Source: Davidsoniella eucalypti (lineage: Eukaryota > Ascomycota > Sordariomycetes > Microascales > Ceratocystidaceae). Taken from it: a stretch of 64,000 bases of DNA. The stretch covers positions 1 through 64,000 of the forward strand of contig RMBW01000012.1 of assembly GCA_004009845.1 (NCBI GenBank), given 5' to 3'. The notes under the pieces are model-generated. The model had not been told where the DNA came from, ran no database searches, and worked only from the letters and a program-made list of their open reading frames with translations. Position numbers and translations under genes: made by a program. This document shows positions 33,382 through 42,559 of the stretch, in pieces; position 1 is the stretch's first letter; each line of letters starts with the position of its first letter.

Positions 33382-33500
33382 ACATACAACACCCGGTATT
33401 CCCACGTGGTCACCCACCGTAGTACTGATCGAGCGCTTGATAGTTTAACTAGGGGAGAGCGGACGGGATCCCGTGCTTTCTATCAGCTGTGGTCGTATGT
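33382..33500 (-). rRNA. 5S ribosomal RNA, copy 2
   Basis: Identical over 119 nt to the 5S gene at 7860-7978, with its T5 terminator at 33376-33380. A 750-base element has inserted at its very 5' end: the 15-base target duplication contains the first 13 nt of the gene, so the gene remains full length but its natural upstream TATA-like element now lies beyond the insertion (about 34300). Confidence 0.93.
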
Positions 33501-33502
33501 TG

Positions 33503-34252
33503 TTGTTGTTGTTGTTGTTGTTGTTATATTTATTCTCTTCCTAAACTATTACGAGTGGATTTTCGAGTCCGGTCGTGCCGATTTTTCTGTCTCCGGTATA
33601 TCTTATCCACTTCCACCCGTATCCTAGTCCGGGTCCGGACTACCCTCCCTGGTCTCCATAGGACGCCTTCAGGGATACCCCCTGTAACTTCGAAACATCC
33701 TCAAACCATTCCCCATAAAAAAGACCCACATCATCCAAGCCCTAAGTGGGGCTACCAACCACGTAATCAGGTGACCGCACCATCCGACGCGCCTCCAAGA
33801 GGCTGGTGATCGAGTGTCGAGAGAAGAGAAAAATTGGCGTAGTCGAGTCGGGTGCGATGGTAGAGGCACAGCGACAAGACTCCCGCGCCGCGGGTTGGGC
33901 TTCCGGAACCTTCAAAAATAGGTTGCCCTTCGAGTATGAGTGTGTCTCCCTGAGCTTTGTAGTGTGTAGTGACTCGGGAGACCAGCGATCGCGAGAGAGT
34001 GTGGCGAAAAGGGGGGCGATTGTTGGTGAGAACATCCCTCGAGAGAGGAAAAAGTCGGGCTCAAGGCCTCATACTCGATGCATCAATAAAGACAAGCGTC
34101 TAAAAAGATAAAAAGAATGGACAGCAGCATCGGGAATATGTGCTGGTCGCTCTTGAAAACCCACGACGAAGGGGAAAAATTCGTCTTTGGACAAAGGGGG
34201 AGGTAACTTGAACTCAAAGTTACCCCCCCGAGGGTTGTAGGAGGGAAGGTTG
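33503..34252 (-). mobile_element. Family-B retroelement with (AAC)n tail, inserted at the 5S 5' end
   Basis: 750 bases flanked by perfect 15-base duplications tgtggtcgtatgttg at 33488-33502 and 34253-34267. Oriented minus: 5' end caaccttccctcctacaacc at the right, (AAC)n tail at the left (GTT run, 33503-33527). The first about 500 bases match the element at 31053-31797; the last about 170 bases and the tail type differ, so the two have different 3' modules. Confidence 0.9.
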
Positions 34253-34323
34253 TGTGGTCGTATGTTGAGAATTTGGGGCTTAGAAGGCATTATAAAGGAA
34301 CCGCCAAAAGCCGACCGGGTCCA

Positions 34324-34489
34324 AGTTCTTCGGGGCTAGGGGACGGTGTCGTCCCGCACATACAAAGCTATTGAGTGTGTCGAGCAGAGGACTTTAAATA
34401 TCTGTCCGGTAGCCAATCCGGCGTCGTATGATCTTAGTGATTTAGGTAGACGTTAAATATAATCAAATCAAATCAAATCAAATCAAATC
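34324..34489 (+). mobile_element. 5'-truncated family-B element with (ATCAA)n tail
   Basis: 166 bases flanked by gaccgggtcca at 34313-34323 and 34490-34500. Equals the last about 155 bases of the element at 31053-31797 (from agttcttcggggctagg to the ATCAA tail). Clean 5' truncation plus target duplication is typical of LINE-driven retrotransposition. Confidence 0.9.
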
Positions 34490-34500
34490 GACCGGGTCCA

Positions 34501-34770
34501 CATATCACCAATGTCGCTGTCCATTCTCTCGTATCTATTGATTTATTTCATGATGCACCGTTTTGTGAGGCCTTGAGTCCGATTTCCTCCCCTCTCGAGG
34601 AATGTTCTCACCTATGACCGCCCCTTTTGAATCACTTTCTAGATCGCCGGTCTCCCGAGTCCATTAAATTACTCAGCTCAGGGAGACACACTCACACTCG
34701 ATGGGCAGCCTCTTTGAGGGTTCCGGATGCCTAGCCCCGTGCTGTAGGGTTGGTTTATGCGGGTCTAATT
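34501..34770 (+). mobile_element. Family-B internal fragment
   Basis: Matches the internal part of the element at 31053-31797 (tgtccattctc, cgttttgtgaggccttgag, tctcgagg-atgttctcac, tctcccgagtc, ggttccggatgcc). It lacks the 5' end and the tail, and is older and more diverged. Confidence 0.7.
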
Positions 34771-35089
34771 CTTAGGGAACGGTATTTGAGGAGGATAGGG
34801 TTTGGAGGACAGCTAGTGGCTGGAAGGGGATGTTGAGGGCCAGCTAGAAGAGAAGGAAATTTTGGAACAGTACACCAACAGCTATCACCCAGACAAAGGA
34901 CAAAACCATGTGTAATCTGCCGGGGTCAAACCCCCGTGCCGACTAAAGCTGGCTTTTCGGACTAGTTTTTCATAGTCTGTTGTAAGGTAAAAACACCAGG
35001 TAGCTAATCCTGGAACCCCACCGTCAGGTTGTGCTAGACAGAGAGCTCTCTTAGCCTCAGTGCTGGACCCTAAAAAGTCGTAAGAGAAG

Positions 35090-35760
35090 TTATGGACATT
35101 GAGCAATCTAATTGAATATAATAGTAAACAAGTCGGCCAGACAGTGGGGGGCTGTGAACAAGAGGTAGTTTGGTTGAGAAGTGATGTCAAGCAGTTCTTC
35201 AACAGGAGGAGGGTCTCAAGAGCCATTTCCACTTACGTGGAAAATAGTGAAACTAGCAGCAGTTATAGTCATACTCAATAGGGCGGACAAGATTACTACT
35301 CCTTATCTGCCCGCAGCAAGTGATCAAGTCCATCTTGGAACTGACCGTAGCATTGGATAGAGTCCTTGACTTGAATTCCAGATCACGAGATATCACCAGA
35401 GATGCTTTACATGCAATACATAGATATGAGTTGTTCGTCGTGCGCATGTCCCTTAAGGTGATGGGTGGGAGCCGCGTCCCAATTTTATTGGCTCGACTCC
35501 CCCGCGCTCGTTAATAATAACAAATACAAATACAAATATGAGTTGTTCGGAAGGTGGCAGTAGATGACTAGCCAGTCAAAAATCGATATTGAATTGACGA
35601 ATCAAGACAGAAAAAGACCAGCAGTTCAAGTCCAGCTCGATTCATTCTTTGCTAGCTATAACTTAACTCACGGATGCCGTCCGGCCTACATATCATTTTG
35701 CATCTTAATAATGAGATTAACTCGGTTTTCGAAAAAAAGCTTGGCAGTCTAAAAGTCTTG
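35090..35760 (+). pseudogene. Unidentified coding relic split by a SINE
   Basis: Plus-strand open stretches at 35099-35281 (VWLRSDVKQFFNRRR...) and 35320-35437 (SILELTVALDRVLDLNSRS...) differ in frame. The second continues across the SINE insertion: ignoring the 98-base insert plus one target copy, HRYELF is followed by GRWQ and then a stop. After the SINE, MTSQSKIDIELTNQDRK is open again. No family recognised. Confidence 0.3.
35438..35535 (+). mobile_element. tRNA-like SINE, copy 2, with target-site duplication
   Basis: 98 bases flanked by perfect 14-base repeats atatgagttgttcg (35424-35437 and 35536-35549). The body contains ggctcgactcc, which fits the RNA polymerase III B box (GGTTCGANTCC) at 10 of 11 positions, and taaggtgatgg about 37 bases upstream as a weak A box. 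The tail is aataacaaatacaaatacaa. A near-identical copy is at 24353-24442. A tRNA-derived SINE is the best reading. Confidence 0.85.
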
Positions 35761-36153
35761 GCATGGCGGAAACTTCCTTCTACATAATTTTCAGCAGCTT
35801 GACATAACAGACCCTAGGGCTAAATTAGTGTATATGACGTTGTGTCACATATCTTTTGGCCAACCAGTATTTATGAAGCTTGAACTACATGCCTTCACAT
35901 CTCACGATGCCGAAAAATCTATGTATAATTCACACGAGGCCTATTTCAGGACTTTTTCCCTTATACATTACAGAGTGGCCATAGGACTGAATAGAAATTA
36001 ATTTCCTTCCTTAAATTCTTCAGTTTTCGATATTTTTGCCTCAGTTCCGCATTCAACATTCTGTACCTAAAACTTGTGATTACACTGTGGAACTCTCAGA
36101 TATTTCACACATCAAGATATAAAGCTGCCAGTAGTTGAATCTGTAGATTCTCC

Positions 36154-36429
36154 ATGGTACCAGGTAATACAGTCCAAGAACTAAATTATCCGAAAGTGTC
36201 AACCATTGCAGAGACAGAACGAAGGTCGGTAGTCGACATGGCAGCGATGGCTAGACTTCCACGGATTGTCAGAACTTCTTTAGAACAATCTCTTCACAGA
36301 ACGGAAGCAATCGACCGTCTTCCTCACACCATGGGAAGATTTTTAAACGGCAATAATGAAGTAATCCAAGCTGTGGTGCCTTCAGTTATGCTTGTCGGAA
36401 GGCTAGGAAGGATAAACACGAATGGCTAA
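36154..36429 (+). CDS. Possible small hypothetical protein, 91 aa
   Basis: ATG in the context tctccATGG, preceded by tataaag 35 bases upstream. Reads 91 codons of balanced composition with two basic stretches and no signal peptide or membrane segment. No family recognised. Could be a chance open frame; listed because start, TATA-like element and composition agree. Confidence 0.22.
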   Translation: MVPGNTVQELNYPKVSTIAETERRSVVDMAAMARLPRIVRTSLEQSLHRTEAIDRLPHTMGRFLNGNNEVIQAVVPSVMLVGRLGRINTNG

Positions 36430-36439
36430 AATGGAAATT

Positions 36440-37690
36440 GCTATGAGTACATTGGATTGATTAGTAAAAGTTCATACCAGTCAAAGCCTACACTTTGCCT
36501 ATGATACTGAGCTCAGATCCAGTTACTCTTTCTTAAACTCGTGTGTGAGACACGAAGACGTAATCTAGAACATTGTTCACCTAGTTTCCTGATTTCTTTA
36601 ACTACGACAGCGTCTCATGGTTCACGACTTCTCTTAGTATTACCACTACTTTACTTTTTTGCACTGGGCCTATTAGAACAGAACCAATTAGAGGGAGCGT
36701 AACGACTAAAACCATCTCCTTTAGACAAGTGTGGTTGTACATTGTTCTTGTTGTTAAGACTGAATCTCATACCCACAGAATTGCGCAACGAACTCCCGTT
36801 GAGCTCGGCAATCTGCTTTAAGGACTTACCAATCTGACTGGCTACGTATCCTTGAGTTGTTTTCTAACTATTATTAGCGTATCATATACTTTATGTGACT
36901 AAGCAAGATCGGCTATATATCCGACGCATACGTATCCGACAAAGAATCCCGATATCCGCTCAGGCGGATATCGGAACTGTCTTCGAACTGTCTTACTTGT
37001 AATAGGATAGAATAGTACGTAATATTTTTGCCACATGATCATTCCGTTTGCGTATGAGCAGTGTGTGCGTTTCCGAGCGAATATAAAAGGAGTTATTTAC
37101 CCGCTTCTTTTACTCTCGTTCTTTTGTCTTTCATTTCATTTCACATTTGATATGTATCTATTTCTACCAAGTCCCATTTCTTTCAAAATTCACAACATTT
37201 ACTACTTAATCTTCAATCTTTCTACGCCATTAAACCTAATTACTTTATAAAAATCTCACGACCTTTTTCCAAATATGAAGCCTTCTATGTACCAGTGTGG
37301 AATATCTGTCCACCAATTTCGGGTATCTTGCCCTAGCTACGGTCTAGACTGAGTCTTGGTGGCCACTGTCTGTTCCTTTCTTCGGTTTCCTAGATCGGAA
37401 GCTACAAGTGAATGAAACGAATATCACTATCAGCTTCTGCCTCATTTTCATGGCCACTGTCTACTCGTTTCTTAGAGTTTCTACATCGGAAGCCATGAAC
37501 GGATCAAACCGGCTGACAAGTACTACTAATCTCTTCTGGCTTCATATGAGTGGCTCTAACTATTTGTCACTAAGCCAGGAGCGGATCAAACGAGCACTCG
37601 TCCGCTTCCGTCACCTTGGTTGCCACATTCTATCTGCTTCATCTTGCTTCCGAGACTGAGTTCAAAGCACATGAACTATGAGGCAAAATC
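36440..37690. other. Intergenic region upstream of the 248-aa orphan gene
   Basis: A minus-strand stretch at about 36860-36660 reads 66 codons (VASQIGKSLKQIAELNGSS...) without a start and may be a gene fragment. Two imperfect copies of a ~55-base block (ggccactgtct...ttcta-atcggaagc) lie near 37360 and 37450. Nothing else supported. Confidence 0.3.
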
Positions 37691-37978
37691 CCATAGTTTT
37701 GCCTATATAAGTAGGACCGCTCGTTCAAGATTTGCAAAGTTTGGCTTTGAATTTCTTCCTCCTACATACACGATTTTCTTGTGACTTTACTACTACAACA
37801 TCTTTGTATACCATTAAAATTTCACCAATATCACCAAATCTTCCAACTTCTATACCAACGTCCACTTTAAAGAACAAACAGTGCGTCTGATGGCAATCGA
37901 CGGCTGGTGGTCATGAAATATAGCTAACATGTGGACAGACACTTAGAAACGGTTTCATTCACACAAACGTCTGCCAAA

Positions 37979-38725
37979 ATGGAAAACTTCAAGCCTTGCC
38001 ATGATATCCTCTACCTTGAGGGCTTCATTCGCTGCCGCATGGACTATGGGGACTCTGGCCTTAAAGGCGAATCGAGCCCCAATGTCACTGGCGCTGATGC
38101 AGATGCCTTGTTCTACAACGTTCTGTTTAGACATTTCGAAATCATCGAATACATCAGAGCTGGCTCTACGAACCAAGATGCCATCATGGCTAAGATTGCT
38201 GAAGCTGCCCATCAGGCTGAGATCCGGAAGTTCAACGAACGCATGGCGTGTACTCCCGGGCAACTTGGCCCTGATAACGCACACTCGGTCAAGCCATCTG
38301 ACTTTGAGACTCCGTACTTCCGCTCAGGCAACCCTCTAAAGGCTGCTCTGCAGGACACTATCAGGGGCCAGTTTGATCCGGACGCGTACACGGCCTGCTG
38401 CCATGCGCTCGACAACTCCATGGATCCGTTTGTGCGTTTCGTGTTGAGCAACGCTGCGGAAGACATCGATCGTCCCCCGCTTTTGAACCCTTTCCTACCT
38501 CGCACGGCTGAGGAAAAGTGCTTGCGCAAGATAAAGCCTTTTACTCTACACTGTAGCTTGACAGGTTGGGATCGGATCGAGGCTCGAAGACGCATCGACC
38601 CGCACAATCAGGCTTTCTGGGCTGGTTACCACTTCAGATGGCCTGTGGGTGTCAAGTCAGATGTCATAGATTACGATATGGATGCCGATGTACCAGGGTC
38701 CGATCCCACTATTATAGCAGAATAG
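37979..38725 (+). CDS. Orphan hypothetical protein, 248 aa
   Basis: Start at the ATG at 37979 (context GCCAAAATGG); the frame extends upstream only through a GTG. A TATA box (tatataagtagg, about 37702) and a long pyrimidine- and A-rich leader precede it. The protein is soluble, with no signal peptide, and rich in Asp, Arg and Phe/Tyr, ending in a short acidic tail (YDMDADVPGSDPTIIAE). Base composition is distinctly more GC-rich than the surroundings. No family recognised. Directly downstream lies an array of four 44-base repeats. Confidence 0.65.
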   Translation: MENFKPCHDILYLEGFIRCRMDYGDSGLKGESSPNVTGADADALFYNVLFRHFEIIEYIRAGSTNQDAIMAKIAEAAHQAEIRKFNERMACTPGQLGPDNAHSVKPSDFETPYFRSGNPLKAALQDTIRGQFDPDAYTACCHALDNSMDPFVRFVLSNAAEDIDRPPLLNPFLPRTAEEKCLRKIKPFTLHCSLTGWDRIEARRRIDPHNQAFWAGYHFRWPVGVKSDVIDYDMDADVPGSDPTIIAE

Positions 38726-38941
38726 GGTACTAGCTCCGCCTAAGTTACGACCAAGATTCAGAAATAACCAAGTATTTCACGAGCCTCGGGGCGCAATCAG
38801 GTGTGTCGACCGTGGTGATCCGGCCACCGTTTGTTTCTTCGGCTGTTCGTGGGAGCTTGCGAGTGTCTGATCTCTTGGGCGTTTGGTTTCAATACCTCTT
38901 GCTATTGAAACCTCTTAGGCGGGCGTTGTTGTTAGAAGGAA

Positions 38942-39407
38942 GCGGAGTACCGAGTGTGTCCAAGGACCGCCAAGCCCCATGTCCCTCTTTCTTCTGGTGG
39001 CAACGCTCCTTCGTTTAATCTTTGCTCACTTGACAGCGTTTGTTTCTAGCGATAGATGATGTGATCTTCCAGCAATGTTTCGGGCTGGGAACAGCGGAGT
39101 ACAGAGTATGTCTAAGGACTGCCAAGCCCCACGTCCCGCTGTCTCAGTCTGGATTGTTGTTGGAATATCCTGTCTCTACTTGTTGTTTATTGTTCTTGTT
39201 TGTGGTTTATATAGTTGACATCTCCGAATGCCCTTTACCGAGTTAAGCGGAGTACCGAGTGTGTCTAAGGACCGCCAAGCCCCATGTCCTGCTTTTCTCG
39301 GTTCTTCTGCCCCATTCCCCCAATATAGGCACAAGTGTGCCTGTAGTTTTTTTCATCAAGCAGGCGGAGTACAGAGCGTATCTAAGGATCGTCAAACCCC
39401 ACGTCCC
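38942..39407 (+). repeat. Array of four spaced 44-base direct repeats
   Basis: Units at 38942-38985, 39094-39137, 39247-39290 and 39364-39407. All begin gcggagtac and share tctaaggaccgccaagcccc-like cores. Start-to-start spacing is 152, 153 and 117 bases. The spacers are unrelated to each other. Units 1 and 3 resemble each other most, as do 2 and 4. The function is unknown: possibly repeated regulatory sites or exons of a non-coding transcript. Confidence 0.8.
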
Positions 39408-39439
39408 TCCTGCTTGGTTTTTTCTAATTTTTTTTTTTT

Positions 39440-40230
39440 AAAATACAAAAACAGTTCAAAACCAACATAATTACCTTTTCCAATGTAAATGTGTTTTAGT
39501 ATTCCATGGTGCCTAAATATATGTTTTCCCCTACGTAGCCATGTTGAGCTGGGAATATAGATAAGATTCAACCAACATAAAATGTATATAGAGGACTAGA
39601 AACAGGACTTGTTGATTGAACTTTTATATAACCTACGTATAGGATTTATGTATAGATATGGAAGCTTCAAAACGATGTATCATTGTATGAGCTTACAAAA
39701 CACGAACCCTCTTCGTAACCCTGTCGAATAGTAGGCATCAATGATCAATGATGATCAGTTCTCCGCCTATCAAATGGTCGACATTTCTGGAATAGACCAA
39801 TGGAAGCAGTAAATGGCTTAATGTTGACACCGCAGAGACATCGCGTTTTGGTAGAACGCTATCACGACGCGTCGAGACACGGCATCAACATCTGTGGACG
39901 GCGCCGGCCTATGTTTACTGCCAAACTCGGGCAGAAATCCTACTAGGCCACCCACATCCTTCTTAAAGTGACTGCCTTAGGCGAGTCGGGAAGTGGCCAA
40001 ACAACGCGTCAGTAAACATAAGATTAGTTAGCAACTGATCGGGCTCAGTTTCCAACAACTCGGGGTGCATATAAGCCTCTGTTTCCTCCCATTCAATCTT
40101 GGAAATTTCATTTCTCTTTCTTCTTTCCTTTTCCCCCCATTGCTCTGCAAAACCAACCCAACATTGAACCAAACCCAATTATCACGAAATCAAAACCGCA
40201 ACTACCAAACAACCAAGACCACCTACCCAC
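39440..40230. other. Intergenic region and promoter of the acidic orphan gene
   Basis: T-rich run at 39428-39438. The promoter has a TATA-like catataag at about 40067, a long C/T-rich stretch (40080-40150) and a CAA-rich leader before the ATG at 40237. Confidence 0.4.
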
Positions 40231-40236
40231 TTTACA

Positions 40237-41832
40237 ATGTCTATCCCGATAGAATCAAACATGCTCACTGGAGCCTCCATCGCTGAACAGATCGATGCCG
40301 TTCCTGCCGTAGCTTTCCTGACGACCGCCGGCGAAACTGCCCTAGCAAACGCGTATGAAGGCATTGACAACGATGGCAACGATGAGAGCCCCGATACTCA
40401 TTCCCCTTTGGCACACCGGAGACTCTCCAGTGAAGTTACTGTTGCTACCGAGACGAACGAAGAACCAGAAAAGAAGCGTGATGAAGATGAAGCCACTGCA
40501 AACGAAGAAGAAGCGGAACACTGGACTGACCAATTTACCCCAGATTTTGAATTGTTTGATACTTCTACGCGAACGGAAGAGCGGATACTTGCTGAGAATG
40601 CCGAGATACTGAGAAAGATAGAAGCTGGCGAAGACGAGCCGATCGATATTACCTTCGACATCGATGACATAATGCCTAGATTTGGAGAATCTGAGGCTCT
40701 CAACCTTGACTCCCACGAAGAACCCTCATTGATCGTGGCTGACATGTCTGTTTTAGAAGAGACCGTCCAAGAAGATGATTAGTTTCCCGCTTCTGCCGCT
40801 GGTCCCTCTACTGCAGAGTCAGACAAACTCTGCTGGAGCCCTAGTCTATCCGACACGATCCCCGGTTTTTATGATACTGAAGATAAAGCGGAGATGTCCA
40901 ATATGCCAGTGGCTGAGGAATACTTCGAAGAAGAAGAATTTGAAAGCGCAGTGATTGATGAAACAGCGGAAGATGCAGACGACGAGTTTGAGTTCAGTGA
41001 CTCTGAAATATTTGGCTTTGAAGAAAGCGATTATGAAGAGAGCGATGGTGAGGACTTGTCTTTCCACGAAAGCCAGTTCATTTACAATGACGATTCGATC
41101 GACTCAGACTACACTGAGGATGAAAACGTTTCCAAGTACAACGACGATGACGAGATTGACGAGAATTACGAAGATGAAGATTCTCTAGTTGAGGAGTTCA
41201 AGGTGGGATGCAGTTCAGGCTACCGTGATCGCCGACTGGATCTTCCACCAATTCTAGAATCAGAGCTAGAAGAAGAACTTGAAGAAGAGTTTATGAATCA
41301 GTTTGAAGAAGACGACGTTGTCTCAGTGTTTGATATCAGTACCGTTACAGAACTCAGTGATGATAGCGTTATTGTCATGCACAACTTAATAGGTACCGAC
41401 GGCATCGACGAATGGCAGGCTCACGCCAGTGATAGCGCTGTCGGCGGCTTCGAACCGACTTTTGAACAGTTAGTCCAGGCATGGTTAGCAAGATTCACCT
41501 TTCTTGAGAACCTTGCCTTACAAGAGCTGCCTTGGGTTGATGAAGAAGCCCTAGGAACCACGGGGCTAGACATGCTTCCAGTATCTGACTGGTCGGATAT
41601 TGGAGATTATGAAGAGGAAAACGTTGATATTCCAGATGAAATTGCAGAAGCCATGCTTCATACCCACTGGAATCAGCTAGGAGCTCAAGGAGTGGTTATT
41701 GAGCCTGCTATTGCTAGCATTGACGAACAGGACGAGCTTGACGAAGGCTTGGGAGAAGATATCTTCGACTCTACTATTGCTAGCATTGACGAACAGGACG
41801 AGCTTGATGAAGGCCTAGGAGGAGGAACTTAG
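40237..41832 (+). CDS. Very acidic orphan protein, split by one in-frame TAG
   Basis: A single frame runs from the ATG at 40237 to TAG 41830-41832, about 531 codons, broken only by TAG at 40780-40782. The first part is 181 codons; the second is open from 40783 and has an ATG at 40894 giving 312 residues. The codons between (about 37) have the same character, so this was one protein. It is extremely rich in Glu and Asp (runs such as EEYFEEEEFE and DEFEFSDSE), with no basic patch, signal or membrane segment. Near the C terminus, IASIDEQDELDEGLG occurs twice in tandem. Acidic disordered proteins of this type are often nuclear or histone-binding, but nothing here proves it. No homologue recognised. 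TAG could derive from CAG (Gln). No intron signals surround it. Confidence 0.65.
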
Positions 41833-41849
41833 GTAAGTATACTAATGAA

Positions 41850-42390
41850 TATACAGCTACTAACATACGTCTTCTAAGGAACCATATCTACTGTACATCT
41901 CTCCACCACAGCTTGCTAGACTTACGGTTTGTATCTGGTCTAAACGTCGAAGGCACCCTGATCTCCGTTTGTCCATATATCACCGTGAGTCGCCCCCTTG
42001 TAGACAATGGACGCTACGGCTTCGCATTGTTTTCTTGGGCTGTAAGAGCTGGTATTTGTTTACAATTACCTCTCTTTTTTCCCTATTGGCTTTGTCGGTT
42101 ACGCTTCTCTTCTCGATTCTCGAGGTGTGCGAGTTTGATGGTTCTAAACCATCTCTCCTTTCTCTTTTTTTTCCCTTCTTCCCTCTCTCTCTCTCTTTCC
42201 CCTTCATTGGGGGCGTGGAAGCTTGACAAGTCACATTGTCTCTTCTTTATACTCGGGCGAGGAAATTTGTAAACTTGAAGGGTGTGAAAACACCTCTTCT
42301 TGTGAACAGATATCCTAAGTATATTGGGAGTTGATGGATAAAGCCATCTCTTCGGCAAACCTTTGAGAGAGGGAAGATGTGGTTTTTTTT
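41850..42390. other. 3' flank of the acidic gene, pyrimidine-rich
   Basis: A long C/T-rich stretch (42070-42220) gives chance open frames in several phases. No gene supported. Confidence 0.35.
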
Positions 42391-42555
42391 CTATGGTCTC
42401 TGACCTATGTGGGAGTTGATGGGTCAAACTATCTCTCCCGAACACCACCAATTGGTTTTTTTTCTATGGTCTCTAGCCTATGTGGGAGTTGATGGGTCAA
42501 ACTATCTCTCCCGAACACCACCAATTGGTTTTTTTTTATGGTCTCTAGCCTACAC
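42391..42555 (+). repeat. 73-base tandem repeat, 2.2 copies
   Basis: Unit starts ctatggtctct at 42391, 42464 and about 42537, with gtgggagttgatgggtcaaa and aacaccaccaattgg inside. The first two full copies are nearly identical. A diverged earlier copy (gggagttgatggataaagcc) lies at about 42325-42390. Confidence 0.9.
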
Positions 42556-42559
42556 AGTA

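Larger units (their letters stand above)
32335..34312 (-). repeat. 5S-containing repeat, copy 2, with nested insertion
   Basis: Inverted partner of 7797-9035. Interrupted by the family-B element at 33503-34252 and truncated at its right by the insertion at 34324. It includes a family-B fragment at about 33132-33320 downstream of the 5S gene, as in copy 1. Confidence 0.85.

Noticed and set aside
33406..33627. Plus-strand frame with a poly-Val stretch
   Set aside because: Antisense of the 5S gene continued into the GTT-repeat tail of the inserted element.
34930..34960. T-arm-like sequence on the minus strand (gggtttgaccccggc), possible tRNA
   Set aside because: No acceptor stem, D arm or anticodon arm can be built around it.
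34885..35232. Minus-strand frame of 115 codons
   Set aside because: No motif, mixed composition, overlaps a plus-strand coding relic; no start context.
38942..39407. CRISPR-like appearance of four spaced repeats
   Set aside because: Eukaryotic context, irregular long spacers, imperfect units and no cas genes; kept only as an unexplained repeat array.
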